From NCBI GenBank assembly GCA_040382235.1, contig JBEIFV010000005.1, positions 1-64,000 on the forward strand: DNA of 64,000 nt, in the 5' to 3' direction. Position 1 is the stretch's first letter. Each line of letters starts with the position of its first letter. The notes beneath the pieces are model-generated. The model made no database searches. It was not told the origin of the DNA and was given only the letters and a program-made list of their open reading frames with translations. Positions 33,948 to 43,224 of this stretch are shown in pieces. The position numbers were made by a program, and so were the translations under genes. Source of the DNA: JAEUOS01 sp040382235 (GTDB lineage Bacteria > Pseudomonadota > Gammaproteobacteria > Burkholderiales > JAEUOS01).

Positions 33948-34721
33948 CTATTCCCACAGCCGTTCCGGCAGCGGCAGTCCCGCAAGGTCGGCGGCCGAAA
34001 GACGCCCCTCGGGCTCGATGCCGAAGCGTTCGAGCACCGCAACCAACTGGCGTGCGTGCTGCGCGCAATGCCAGGTCGAGCGCTCGAACAGCAGGTGCAG
34101 CGGATGCACGCCGAAAAACGTGGTCACCGGCTGCGTGCAGCGGCGGTCGGACAGCTGGTCCCACCAAGCTTGCAACCTGGCCATGACGTGTTCGCCATAG
34201 GCGGCGATCTGTTCGCCGCTGAAAGTGGTGGCGTCTTCGGTTTCCGCCTTGGCTTGCAGGGGGGTGTACTCGGCGCCGTCGACCGTGGTCTCGAGATACG
34301 CTTCGGCGATGCGAAACACGTGATGGCCGATCATGCGGATCGAGCGGTCGCGGTTGTCGATCACCCGCTCGTCAATCCGGGCGGCCGGCATCTGGCGCAT
34401 GTAGCGTTGCACCGCGCGCAACACCAGCAGCCATTTGACGATCAACTGCTCAGGCGGCAGGCGTAGATGGCCGGTGCCCTCGAGCCCGACGAATTTGGCC
34501 ACGTCTTCCAGGTTTTGCGCGAAGACGAACTTGCTGCCCTGCGCGACCACGGGAACGTTGCGCACGCCCAGGGTGAGCAGCTTCTCGCGCCCGCCAATGT
34601 CGTTCAATACGTCAATGGCGACGAAATCGATGCACTTCTGCGAAAGAAACTCTTTCGTTCGGAGGCAGCTGCTTCACCCGGGCTGGGTGTAGAGGATGAA
34701 TTTTTCAGCGACGGCGGCCAT
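33948..34721 (-). CDS. Glutaredoxin-DinB fusion, candidate selenoprotein with in-frame UGA
   Basis: Read from ATG 34721, the frame gives MAAVAEKFILYTQPG, then TGA (34674-34676), then SSCLRTKEFLSQ and continues open to 33948, 257 residues in all. Residues 1-85 form a glutaredoxin domain: YTQPG-x-SSC is the redox loop, IDFVAIDV the second strand and GVRNVPVV the cis-Pro motif. The TGA replaces exactly the first Cys of the CxxC motif, giving UxxC. A hairpin starts 17 bases downstream. Residues about 95-257 resemble a DinB fold with His residues (MIGHHVFR, WHCAQHARQ). The alternative is a nonsense mutation; then the product would start near 34607 without the active site. No clear Shine-Dalgarno site is seen. 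Confidence 0.72.
34641..34657 (-). promoter_or_regulatory. Candidate bacterial SECIS hairpin
   Basis: On the minus strand CGAAAGA-GTT-TCTTTCG makes a perfect seven-base-pair stem with loop GTT. It begins 17 bases after the in-frame UGA and its loop is 23 bases away. A short distance and a G at the start of the apical loop are features of bacterial SECIS elements recognised by SelB. Confidence 0.55.
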
Positions 34722-35010
34722 GTCGAGGTCGGTTGGCTGGAAGTTCTCAGGCTACTTTGTTGATCGAGGCCCGTCAAGGTAAAGACTGCAAGCATGGATG
34801 GCGATGTCGCACACTGATCCGGCGCGGGAATGGCTTGGCAATGGTGTGGCAATGGGGGCTCCATGGCGGGGAATGTCTGCGCCGGGCCGCCAGCTAATGT
34901 TCGCCGACCTCCGCAGCGTCTGACCCCCTCCCCCGGTGAGTCGCCGCCGTTATCCGGTGGCTATGCACCGTGTGCCTGCGCACGCCAACCGCTACTGGCG
35001 ATTCGCTTGC

Positions 35011-35985
35011 CTACTCGATGATCTTGTCGGCACTGATCAGCAGGGATTGCGGGATCTTCAAACCGAGCGCCTTGGCGGTTCCGAGATGGATGAACATCTC
35101 GAATTTCGTGGGCTGCTCCACCGGCAGATCGGCAGGCTTGGCGCCCTTGAAAATCTTGTCCACATACAAGGCGGCGCGGCGGTGCATGTCTACGATATTG
35201 GGTCCGTAGGACATGAGGCCGCCGTCGTCGACAAAGGTGCGCAGGTCGTACATCGCAGGCAGGCGATGTTTGGCTGCGAGGGCCACGATCTGCTTGCGAT
35301 TGGCTCCGGTAAGCGGGGCTTGCTGCACGATCAAGGCCTGGGTGCCGGCGCTCTGCATCGCCGCGAACGCGCCCGTCAGTGCCGGGGCCTCGTCGATCTC
35401 GTGGATTGCAAGCGTCAGGCCCAACTGCTGCGCCACCGCGCGCATCTGCTCCAGGAAAAGCGGAGTGGCCGGCGTGCCTTTCATGGCCAGCGCGGCGATC
35501 CGGGTTGCCTTGGGAACGATCTCGCGCAGCAACTGCACCCGCTTGCCGGTGAGGTCGGTCGACAGCATGCTGAGGCCGGTTACGTTGCCGCCGGGACGGG
35601 CAAGGCTTGCGACCAGGCCCTGGCCGACCGGATCGGCCGTCGCCGCCGTCACGATCGGGATGGTGGCGGTCGCGCGCTTGGCTGCGGCAGGAGGTGCACC
35701 GAAATGGGTCACGATGACATCGACCTTGAGTTGCACCAACTCGGCAGCCATTTCCGGCAGGCGCTCGTCGGCTCCCGCCGACCAGCGGTAGTCGAATGCG
35801 AGATTGCGCCCCTCGACGTATCCCAGGACGCGCAGTTGGTCGCGCAAGGCGTCGGTGGCGGCGTTCGGGCCGGCCAAGGATGAGAGGAAGCCGACGCGCC
35901 AGACTCTTGCCTGCGGTTGCGCGAAGGCGCTCAGTGGCGAGGCTCCAAGCGCGATCATTGCAAGTACGGTGTCGCGTCTGTTCAT
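35011..35985 (-). CDS. ABC_sub_bind (PF04392) solute-binding protein
   Basis: A 324-residue exported protein (signal peptide MNRRDTVLAMIALGASPLSAFA) with the family blocks LGYVEGRNLAFDYRW, DPVGQGLVASLARPGGNVTG and VEQPTKFEMFIHLGTAKALG. It is the third member of this family in the window and again has no permease nearby. The preceding stretch 34722-35010 has no recognisable gene. Confidence 0.85.
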   Translation of the reverse strand: MNRRDTVLAMIALGASPLSAFAQPQARVWRVGFLSSLAGPNAATDALRDQLRVLGYVEGRNLAFDYRWSAGADERLPEMAAELVQLKVDVIVTHFGAPPAAAKRATATIPIVTAATADPVGQGLVASLARPGGNVTGLSMLSTDLTGKRVQLLREIVPKATRIAALAMKGTPATPLFLEQMRAVAQQLGLTLAIHEIDEAPALTGAFAAMQSAGTQALIVQQAPLTGANRKQIVALAAKHRLPAMYDLRTFVDDGGLMSYGPNIVDMHRRAALYVDKIFKGAKPADLPVEQPTKFEMFIHLGTAKALGLKIPQSLLISADKIIE

Positions 35986-36056
35986 GCCATTCCATTCAAA
36001 GCCGGTCGTGAAGACGAGCGGGATTTTCTGCGTGGATCGATTGTGTGGCGCATCCC

Positions 36057-36899
36057 CTAGCTTTTCGTGGGCGACCAGCGGTAAGCCTTGGCGCAGGCAC
36101 CGCCCATCAGCATCGCCCGTTCACTGTCGCTCAAGCGTTCGGTCATACGGAAAGGCGTGACGGCGTCTTGGTAGTTGACCACTTCGAAGGCGCGGGTCCA
36201 GTCGGTGCCCCACAGGCAGCGCTCGAAACCCCAGGCGTCGAAGACGCGCGCGAGCGGGTCCCAGATGTCGTTGAAGGGGTAGGGTTCGCGCGACAGGGTG
36301 CAGGCGCCGCTGACCTTGATCACCGCGTTCGGGCGTTTGGCCAGCGAGAGCACCTTGGGCAGGTCGGCCCAGGGTTCCGCCGGCGCGGGCGGCGTGCGTG
36401 GCTGCAGGATGGCCAGATGGTCGATGATGAAGCGCGTGTCGGGGTGGCGGTCGATCAGCGCCGTTCCGGTATCGAGGTTGTCCCAGCACAGCATGTTGAC
36501 CGGGAAGTCGTGTCGAATGGCCGCGCGCAGGATACGGTCAAGGCCGGGGTGGTCCGGTGCCAGGCCCGATTCCCTGGTCATCATGATGCGGATACCGACC
36601 GTGCCCGCGGTGCGCTTCCAGTCGGCGATCACATCGGCCACTGCCGGATCCTCCGGGTCGACCGGCTTGACCAGGCCGAAGCGGCCGGGATGGGCGCGCT
36701 GCACTTCCACCGCATAGCTGGCGTCGTAGCGATACTGGGAAAAGGCGGAAATGGCGATCGCGCCGTCGACGCCGACCGCATCCATTGCCGCCACCATTTC
36801 GTCACCGGTGACGTGCGCGGGCCAGTTCGGCACCGTGCTCCACGGGCGCTTTGGCGTGTTGGCCTCGTAGGCGTGGACTTGCGAATCGATGATCGTCAT
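36057..36899 (-). CDS. Amidohydrolase 2 family (PF04909) TIM-barrel hydrolase
   Basis: A 280-residue protein. It starts MTIIDSQVHAY, where the usual HxH metal pair is QxH. The barrel contains RIMMTRESG, FIIDHLAILQPR with the conserved His, and the closing LWGTDWTRA with the catalytic Asp. Family members are metal-dependent decarboxylases or lactonases of aromatic and sugar-acid pathways. It is divergent from a Bug protein and the Rieske operon, which suggests a ring-cleavage product or lactone as substrate. Confidence 0.85.
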   Translation of the reverse strand: MTIIDSQVHAYEANTPKRPWSTVPNWPAHVTGDEMVAAMDAVGVDGAIAISAFSQYRYDASYAVEVQRAHPGRFGLVKPVDPEDPAVADVIADWKRTAGTVGIRIMMTRESGLAPDHPGLDRILRAAIRHDFPVNMLCWDNLDTGTALIDRHPDTRFIIDHLAILQPRTPPAPAEPWADLPKVLSLAKRPNAVIKVSGACTLSREPYPFNDIWDPLARVFDAWGFERCLWGTDWTRAFEVVNYQDAVTPFRMTERLSDSERAMLMGGACAKAYRWSPTKS

Positions 36900-37005
36900 C
36901 GGAATTTCTCCTTTGTTTTCGGTGGTTTAATGTTACTGCAATGAATCGTAATCGCTGCGCCCGACGTCGATGACACGCTCGCGGGTAGCTCTGTGGGGAA
37001 ACCAG

Positions 37006-37977
37006 ATGCAAACATCGTCCATGATCAGGTTCTTACTTGCCGCATTCGCCGTGCTTGCGGCGCCTCTCGCGGCAGCGCAGGAATGGCCGGTCAAGCCGGT
37101 GCGTATCGTAGTGCCATTCGCCGCCGGCGGCACCACCGACATCACCGCGCGCCTGGTGGCCGAGCAACTTACGCTGCTGCTCAAACAGCCCTTCGTGGTC
37201 GAGAACCGCGCCGGCGCCGGCGGCAACATTGGCGCCACCGAGGTCGCCCGGGCTGCCAACGACGGCTACACGTTTCTGATGGGCACGCCCGGCACGCAGG
37301 CGATCAATCAGTTCCTGTATCTGAAAATGCCCTACGACACGACCAAGGATCTGGTGGCGGTGTCGTTTGTGGTGCGTGTGCCCAATGTGCTCATGGTCCA
37401 CCCCGGGGTGGGTGTGAAAACCATCGCCGAGCTGATCAAGAAGGCCAAGGCACAGCCCGGGGGCATGTCCTACGGCACGCCGGGCAACGGTTCGACCGGG
37501 CATTTGTCGACCGAGTTGTTCAAGAGCCGCGCCGGCATTTTCGTCACCCACATCCCCTACCGCGGCAGCGGCCCGATGTTGCTCGACCTGATCGCGGGGC
37601 AACTGGAGATGGCGATCGACAACCTGCCCTCGGCCATTCCGCACATCCGCTCCGGCAAGCTGATTGCCCTTGGTGTTACCAGCGAGCAACGCAACGGGCA
37701 ACTGCCCGAGGTGCCGACCGTTGCATCGGTGCTGCCGGGTTACGCGGCGGAGTCGTGGTTCGTGCTGGTGGCGCCGGCCGGTACGCCGGTGGCCATCATC
37801 AACCGCATGTCGCTTGAGGTTGACCGTATTTTGAAGCGGCCCGAGGTGATCGAGCGCTTCAAGGGCCTGGGTGCGGAACCGGTCGGTGGCACGCCGGAGC
37901 AATTGGCGCAATTCATCGCGGCCGAGACCAAAAAGTGGCAACAGGTGGTCAAGGTCTCCGGCGCGAAGGTGGATTGA
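37006..37977 (+). CDS. Bug/TctC-family solute-binding protein
   Basis: A 323-residue periplasmic protein. ATG 37006 follows a GGGGAA site; ATG 37021 is an alternative. The signal peptide ends at ...APLAAA. Blocks are EWPVKPVRIVVPFAAGGTTD, VVENRAGAGGNIGATEVARA and GGMSYGTPGNGSTGHLSTE. It lies 42 bases upstream of the Rieske dioxygenase and may capture the aromatic substrate or a related acid. No TctAB genes are adjacent. Confidence 0.9.
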   Translation: MQTSSMIRFLLAAFAVLAAPLAAAQEWPVKPVRIVVPFAAGGTTDITARLVAEQLTLLLKQPFVVENRAGAGGNIGATEVARAANDGYTFLMGTPGTQAINQFLYLKMPYDTTKDLVAVSFVVRVPNVLMVHPGVGVKTIAELIKKAKAQPGGMSYGTPGNGSTGHLSTELFKSRAGIFVTHIPYRGSGPMLLDLIAGQLEMAIDNLPSAIPHIRSGKLIALGVTSEQRNGQLPEVPTVASVLPGYAAESWFVLVAPAGTPVAIINRMSLEVDRILKRPEVIERFKGLGAEPVGGTPEQLAQFIAAETKKWQQVVKVSGAKVD

Positions 37978-38019
37978 GGCCGCATCGGTGCGACCGACTT
38001 TTTCGCGGAGAGCAATCGC

Positions 38020-39315
38020 ATGAGCAAACAGGGGCCGGAGAGCGCTGATGGGGTGTGGCCGAACGCCGATTTTTCGCGCGTGCCGTATTCGGTGTTCACC
38101 GATGACGACATTTATCGTCGTGAGAACCAGCGCATTTTTCGCGGGCCGGTGTGGAACTACCTGTGCATGGAAATCGAGTTGCCCAACGCGGGCGACTTCG
38201 TCACCACCTGGGTTGGCGAAACGCACGTCATCGCAGCCCGCAACAGCGCCGGCGCGGTGCACGCCTTCGAGAACTCCTGCGCGCATCGCGGCGCCAAACT
38301 GACCTCGGAAGTGCGCGGCAACGCCCCGCAGCTGACCTGCCCGTATCACCTGTGGAGCTACACGCTTGAAGGCGACCTGCAGGGCGTGACCTTTCAGCGC
38401 GGCGTGGGCGGCAAGGGCGGCATGCCGCCCGGCTTCGAGAAAAAGGATCACGGGCTCAACCGCATGCGCGTGGCGATCCAGGGCGGCCTGGTGTTCGGCA
38501 CCTTCAGCGACGCCGCGCCGCCACTTGAGGAATTTTTAGGCCCCCATTCGATCGCGCAGATCGAGCGCCTCCTGGTGCAGCGCAAACCGAAAGTGCTGGG
38601 CTACCTGCGCCAGCGCATTCCCGGCAACTGGAAGCTGTACAACGAAAACGTGCGCGATCCCTATCACGGCTCGCTCCTGCACCAGTTCCAGGTGTCCTTC
38701 GGCCTGCAGCAGCCGACCATGCGTGGCGGCATCAAGCTTGACCGCGACCTGAAGAACACCTGGAACCATTCGATCATCACCGAACAGGACGCCGCCAGCC
38801 AGAAAATCGTGGCCGAAGCCTATGCCGGCACCGGTAAATTCAACCCGGACCTGCAAATGGCCGACCCGGCCTTAACAAGCGTGCCGCTGGACCTGGGCGA
38901 CAACTACAAGACCACCATCCTTTCGATGTTTCCGACACTGGTGGTGGCGCAGGTGGACAACACCTACGCGATCCGCCACTTGCGGCCCAAGGGGCCGGAC
39001 CTGGTCGAACTGCACATCACCTACCTGGGCTTCGAGTCGGATACACCGCAGCAGACCCACGACAAGCTGCTCACCGTCAATTTCATCGGCCCCGCCGGTT
39101 ACATCTCGCTGGAAGATGGCGAGGCGCTGCGCCTGGTGCAGGAAGGCATCCGTCATCGCCGACCCGGCGGCCATGAGGTGCTGGAAATGGGCGGTGTCGG
39201 GCCGATTGTCGACACCGACTATTTGTCGCAGGAGATTTCGATCCGCGGCTTCTGGTCGTTTTATCACCGCATCATGGGGCTGCCTGCGACGGCCGATGCC
39301 GGAGCCGCGCCATGA
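38020..39315 (+). CDS. Rieske ring-hydroxylating dioxygenase, large subunit
   Basis: A 431-residue alpha subunit. The Rieske [2Fe-2S] ligands are C87-x-H89 and C107-x-x-H110. The mononuclear iron site is within NENVRDPYHGSLLHQF (Asp, His, His). The gene overlaps the beta subunit start by ATGA. Typical substrates are aromatic carboxylates such as benzoate, anthranilate or salicylate derivatives. No reductase or ferredoxin gene is adjacent, so electron-transfer partners must come from elsewhere. Confidence 0.93.
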   Translation: MSKQGPESADGVWPNADFSRVPYSVFTDDDIYRRENQRIFRGPVWNYLCMEIELPNAGDFVTTWVGETHVIAARNSAGAVHAFENSCAHRGAKLTSEVRGNAPQLTCPYHLWSYTLEGDLQGVTFQRGVGGKGGMPPGFEKKDHGLNRMRVAIQGGLVFGTFSDAAPPLEEFLGPHSIAQIERLLVQRKPKVLGYLRQRIPGNWKLYNENVRDPYHGSLLHQFQVSFGLQQPTMRGGIKLDRDLKNTWNHSIITEQDAASQKIVAEAYAGTGKFNPDLQMADPALTSVPLDLGDNYKTTILSMFPTLVVAQVDNTYAIRHLRPKGPDLVELHITYLGFESDTPQQTHDKLLTVNFIGPAGYISLEDGEALRLVQEGIRHRRPGGHEVLEMGGVGPIVDTDYLSQEISIRGFWSFYHRIMGLPATADAGAAP

Positions 39316-39800
39316 TCGACTGGAGTGCGCAGGCGCGGGTACAGGCCTTCATGTTCGACTACGCGGCCTGCCTCGACGAGGAGCGCTTTGACGATTGGGT
39401 CGCCTTGTTTGACGCGACTGGATGCACCTACGAAGTGCTGTCGCGCGAGAACCGCGATCTTGGCTTGCCGGCGCCGATCATGGGATGCTATTCCCATGGC
39501 ATGGTGTGCGACCGTGTGGCGATGCTGGTCAAGGGGGTGCTCACCTACCGGCACAACCATCTGTTGCGCCAGGTCAGCAATGTGCGCGTGTCGGCAGCAC
39601 CCGGCGGCGAGGTGGGCGCCTTGATAGTGCGTGCCGGATTGGTGGTCTACCAGTCCGACCCTGAAGGGGTGTCGTCGCTCTACATGGTGGCGCGCTACGA
39701 GGCGCAGTTGGCCGATGCCAACGGCAAATTGCTGATCCGGCGCATGGCGGTAGTGGTCGATTCCTACGGCATCGACACCATGCTGGCGATACCGCTGTAA
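39312..39800 (+). CDS. Ring-hydroxylating dioxygenase, small (beta) subunit
   Basis: A 162-residue NTF2/SnoaL-like beta subunit (FMFDYAACLDEERFDDWVAL, LTYRHNHLLRQVSNVRV). It overlaps the alpha gene and should complete an alpha3beta3 hexamer. It is followed by a palindrome at 39817 and then the second livK. Confidence 0.92.
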   Translation: MIDWSAQARVQAFMFDYAACLDEERFDDWVALFDATGCTYEVLSRENRDLGLPAPIMGCYSHGMVCDRVAMLVKGVLTYRHNHLLRQVSNVRVSAAPGGEVGALIVRAGLVVYQSDPEGVSSLYMVARYEAQLADANGKLLIRRMAVVVDSYGIDTMLAIPL

Positions 39801-39816
39801 ACCCTTATTGACTTAC

Positions 39817-39840
39817 AATTACTTTAGACCTAAAGTAATT
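39817..39840. promoter_or_regulatory. Operator palindrome and promoter before livK-2
   Basis: AATTACTTTAG (39817-39827) and CTAAAGTAATT (39830-39840) are perfect eleven-base inverted arms two bases apart. A promoter-like TTGACT at 39808 and TAAAGT at 39831, 17 bases apart, overlap it. A MarR- or TetR-type repressor site is likely; the MarR gene at 58988 is one candidate. Confidence 0.7.
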
Positions 39841-39944
39841 CGTTGTTTGTCCACTTGCCTGCGGTAACGCAGCCTTTCCCGGTCGGCTTGGTTCATGCGA
39901 GGTAGCTTGGCGCGAATGTGCGCCCCACTTTTTGGAGAAATGAT

Positions 39945-41123
39945 TTGAAAACGAATTTATTGGCGATCGCCACTCTCGCCGCCGCGGCGCTTGCTTCGGC
40001 CGCGCCTGCTCAAGCGGCCGACAAGGTCAAGGTCGGTTTCATCAGCACGCTCTCCGGCCCCAATGGCGCGATCGGCGGCGATATCCGCGATGCCTTCATG
40101 CTGGCCGTGAAACTCAACGGCAACAAACTCGGCGGCCTGCCGGCCGAGGTGCTCATCGGCGACGACCAGTTCAAGCCGGAAGTGGGCAAGCAGCTGGCCG
40201 AGAAGAACATCAAGCTGGACAAGGTCGATTTTCTGACCGGCATCGTGTTCTCCAACATCATGCTGGCATCGGTGCCCGAGGCTTTTTCCAGCAAGACCTA
40301 TTACATCAGCCCCAACGCCGCGCCTTCGCCCCTGGCCGGCGCGCAGTGCAACCCGTATTTCTTCGCGGTGGCATGGCCCAATGATGCGTATCACGAAGCG
40401 GCCGGCCAGCATGCCACCAACAAGGGTTACAAGAACGTCTACCTGATCGCGCCCAACTACCAGGCCGGCAAGGATTCGCTGACCGGGTTCAAGCGGTTCT
40501 ACAAGGGCAAGGTGGCTGACGAGGTGTATACCAAGCTGGGCCAGATCGACTACTCGGCCGAACTGGCGCAGGTGCGCGCGGCCAAGCCGGATGCCCTGTA
40601 CATCTTTCTGCCGGGCGGCATGGGCATCAACTTCATCAAGCAGTTTGTCGGCGCCGGCCTGTCCAAGGATGTGCAGTTGATGACGCCGGGTTTCGGCTCC
40701 GACCAGGACATCATCCGCCCGGTCGGCGAGCCGATGCTGGGCCTGTTCGACACGGCGCACTGGGCGCTCGATTTCGACAACGCCGCCAACAAGAAATTCG
40801 TCGCCGAGTTCGAGAAGGAATACAAGCGCCTGCCTACCGTCTATGCCGCCCAGGCTTACGACACCGCGATGCTGATCGACTCAGCGGTGCGCCAGGTCAA
40901 GGGCAAGATCGAGGACAAGGAAGCACTGGGCCGAGCGCTCAAGGCGGCGAAATTCGAATCGGTGCGCGGCGCCTTCAAGTTCAACACCAACAATTATCCG
41001 ATCCAGAACTACGTGTTGCGCGTGGTCGGCAAGGATAACCAGGGGCGCATCGTCAACAAGACCATCGGCACGGTATTCAAGGATCGTGGCGATGCCTACG
41101 TGCAAGACTGCAAGATGAAGTGA
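39945..41123 (+). CDS. livK: Liv-type periplasmic binding protein (LivK-2)
   Basis: A 392-residue protein. TTG 39945 is chosen because GGAGAA lies five bases upstream and the product then begins with a clean signal peptide (KTNLLAIATLAAAALASAAPAQA). Peripla_BP_6 blocks are VGFISTLSGPNGAIGGDIR and VYLIAPNYQAGKDS. The permease and ATPase genes of this system resume at 42307, after a gene on the other strand. An aromatic acid is the likely ligand given the dioxygenase upstream. Confidence 0.9.
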   Translation: MKTNLLAIATLAAAALASAAPAQAADKVKVGFISTLSGPNGAIGGDIRDAFMLAVKLNGNKLGGLPAEVLIGDDQFKPEVGKQLAEKNIKLDKVDFLTGIVFSNIMLASVPEAFSSKTYYISPNAAPSPLAGAQCNPYFFAVAWPNDAYHEAAGQHATNKGYKNVYLIAPNYQAGKDSLTGFKRFYKGKVADEVYTKLGQIDYSAELAQVRAAKPDALYIFLPGGMGINFIKQFVGAGLSKDVQLMTPGFGSDQDIIRPVGEPMLGLFDTAHWALDFDNAANKKFVAEFEKEYKRLPTVYAAQAYDTAMLIDSAVRQVKGKIEDKEALGRALKAAKFESVRGAFKFNTNNYPIQNYVLRVVGKDNQGRIVNKTIGTVFKDRGDAYVQDCKMK

Positions 41124-41164
41124 AGCTGTTGGCGGCGCGTCTGCGGCCTGGTGTGGAACCCGGC

Positions 41165-42247
41165 CTAGCTTCCTGCCTGGACCGCGCCGCCGCTTACCGC
41201 GGCGCGTTCGGCTTGGATTTTTCGCCGCAACAGGCGAATCGCCTGCAACTGGCCGGAATCACCGCCCACATCCACCCGCGGCGCCTGCGGATCGATATCG
41301 ATCCAGCGCTGCTGGTTTTCAAACACTTCCCAATCCTGGCGAAAGGCGAGGTCGATCTGTTCGAACAGCATGTCGGTCACCTGCGGCTGATCGAGCAGGA
41401 AATTGTGTGCCTGGGCCCAGAAGTAGTGGCAGCTCTTGTCCGTTTCCGGCGTGATCGCGTTGAGGTTGCGCATTTCGATGCCGCCTTCGAGCCGGCCTTC
41501 GGCGGCGAACGCGGCCGTCTTGAGGCCTTGTGCGCCGCGCCCGGTATCGAGTGCACCGACATCCAGGCGCACGAAGCAGGGCGGGGTGAAGTTGATGAAC
41601 TGCCAGCGATTGACATTGCCCTTGAAGCCGCCGGCCTTCACATAGGTCGGCGGTGCCGGCGTGTCGACCATCCAGCGCGCCACCGTCACATCCGCTTCGC
41701 CGCGCGTGACCGTCACCCGTGCGGCTTCGGCCGTCGCCTGGTTGCCGATGGTCGATTGGTGCACGAACGACAGATGCGTCAGGTCCAGCAGGTTCTCGAT
41801 CACCAGCTCATAGCTGCCCTTGACGTGGTACACCGCGCCGCGCGCGCGCCAGTGCGGATCGTCAAGCCAGTGAAAATCGGTGATCTTGGTCTCGTCTGCC
41901 AGCGCCGGATCGCCCATCCAGACCCAGATCCAGCGATACTTTTCCACCAGCGGGTATTGCCTGACGCGCGCCTGGGGCGGGATCGTGTCCTGACCGGGGA
42001 TGCGCACGCAGCGGCCGCTGTCGTCGTAGGTGAAGCCGTGATAGTGGCACTGGATGCAGTCGTCGATGAGCTTGCCCTTGTGCAGCGGATAGTGACGGTG
42101 GCAACAGCGGTCTTCAAGGGCCACGGCGCGGCCGTCGCGGCGCCGGTAAAGCACCAGCGGCTCGCCCAGGATCATGCGGCCAAAAGGTTTGTCGGCGTTG
42201 AGCTCGTGATCCCACGCCGCGACATACCAGGCATTGCGCAAAAACAT
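41165..42247 (-). CDS. VanA-like Rieske oxygenase (aromatic O-demethylase type)
   Basis: A 360-residue single-component-type oxygenase. It starts MFLRNAWYVAAWDHEL, typical of vanillate O-demethylase and related phthalate/toluene-sulfonate oxygenases. Rieske ligands are C48-x-H50 and C67-x-x-H70; the iron site is in ENLLDLTHLSFVH. A GAGGAGAG site precedes ATG 42247. It is divergent from livH-2 and convergent with livK-2, splitting the liv genes. No VanB reductase is adjacent. Confidence 0.9.
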   Translation of the reverse strand: MFLRNAWYVAAWDHELNADKPFGRMILGEPLVLYRRRDGRAVALEDRCCHRHYPLHKGKLIDDCIQCHYHGFTYDDSGRCVRIPGQDTIPPQARVRQYPLVEKYRWIWVWMGDPALADETKITDFHWLDDPHWRARGAVYHVKGSYELVIENLLDLTHLSFVHQSTIGNQATAEAARVTVTRGEADVTVARWMVDTPAPPTYVKAGGFKGNVNRWQFINFTPPCFVRLDVGALDTGRGAQGLKTAAFAAEGRLEGGIEMRNLNAITPETDKSCHYFWAQAHNFLLDQPQVTDMLFEQIDLAFRQDWEVFENQQRWIDIDPQAPRVDVGGDSGQLQAIRLLRRKIQAERAAVSGGAVQAGS

Positions 42248-42306
42248 CGATCTCTCCTCGCGCGGCGCGGCGCGCAGTTCCATTCTCCAAGCCGGATGCA
42301 CATTGT

Positions 42307-43224
42307 ATGTCGCCGATCCTGATTCTGGAGCAGTCGCTCAACGGCCTGCAGTTCGGCCTGATGCTGTTCCTGCTGGCCGCCGGACTGACGCTGGTGTTCG
42401 GCATCATGGACATGATCAACCTGGCGCACGGCTCGATCTATATGATCGGCGCCTTCCTGGCCGCCAGCCTGGTGGCCGCCACCGGCTCCTTCGCGCTGGG
42501 CGTGGTGCTGGCCATCCCCGCCACCGCCGCGATCGGCATGCTGCTCGAAGTATCGATCCTGCGCCGCCTCTACACGCGTGACCACATGTCGCAGGTGCTG
42601 GCCACCTTCGCGCTCATCCTCATCTGCAATGAAGCGGTACGCATCATCTGGGGCTCGGACATGCAGCTTGCCACGCCGGCGGCGCTCTCCGGCCCGATCG
42701 AACTGATGCCGGGCCTGTTCTACCCGGCCTATCGCCTGCTGGTGATCGGCGTCGGCCTGGTCGTCGCATTGCTGCTGTATTTCATTGTCGCCAAGACGCG
42801 CATCGGCATGCGCGTGCGCGCCGGGGCTTCCAACCGCGAGATGGCCACCGCCATGGGGGTCGACATCAAGCTCCTGTTCACCCTGGTATTCGGCTTCGGC
42901 GCGGCGTTGTGCGCGGTGGCCGGCGCCATGCTGGGGCCGATCTTCGCGGTGCAGGTCGGCATGGGCGACAACATCCTGATCCTGGCCTTCGTGGTGATCG
43001 TGATCGGCGGCATCGGCTCGATTCGCGGCGCGCTGATCGGCTCGGTGCTGGTGGGCCTGGTCGACACCTTCGGGCGCGCCTTCCTGCCGGCGCTGCTGCG
43101 CGAGCTCCTGCCGCCGCAGTTCGCCAGCGCCGCCGGCACCGCGCTGGCGTCGATCCTGATCTATGTGCTGATGGCCGCGGTGTTGTTCTGGAAACCGCAA
43201 GGCCTGTTTCCGGCGAGGGGCTGA
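42307..43224 (+). CDS. livH: Branched-chain amino acid-type ABC permease LivH-2
   Basis: A 305-residue permease (SLNGLQFGLMLFLLAAGLTL, MDMINLAHGSIYMIG). It starts 59 bases from the divergent Rieske gene, and its stop overlaps the livM-2 start (TGATG). This is the first of six tightly packed genes ending with a CoA ligase. Confidence 0.92.
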   Translation: MSPILILEQSLNGLQFGLMLFLLAAGLTLVFGIMDMINLAHGSIYMIGAFLAASLVAATGSFALGVVLAIPATAAIGMLLEVSILRRLYTRDHMSQVLATFALILICNEAVRIIWGSDMQLATPAALSGPIELMPGLFYPAYRLLVIGVGLVVALLLYFIVAKTRIGMRVRAGASNREMATAMGVDIKLLFTLVFGFGAALCAVAGAMLGPIFAVQVGMGDNILILAFVVIVIGGIGSIRGALIGSVLVGLVDTFGRAFLPALLRELLPPQFASAAGTALASILIYVLMAAVLFWKPQGLFPARG

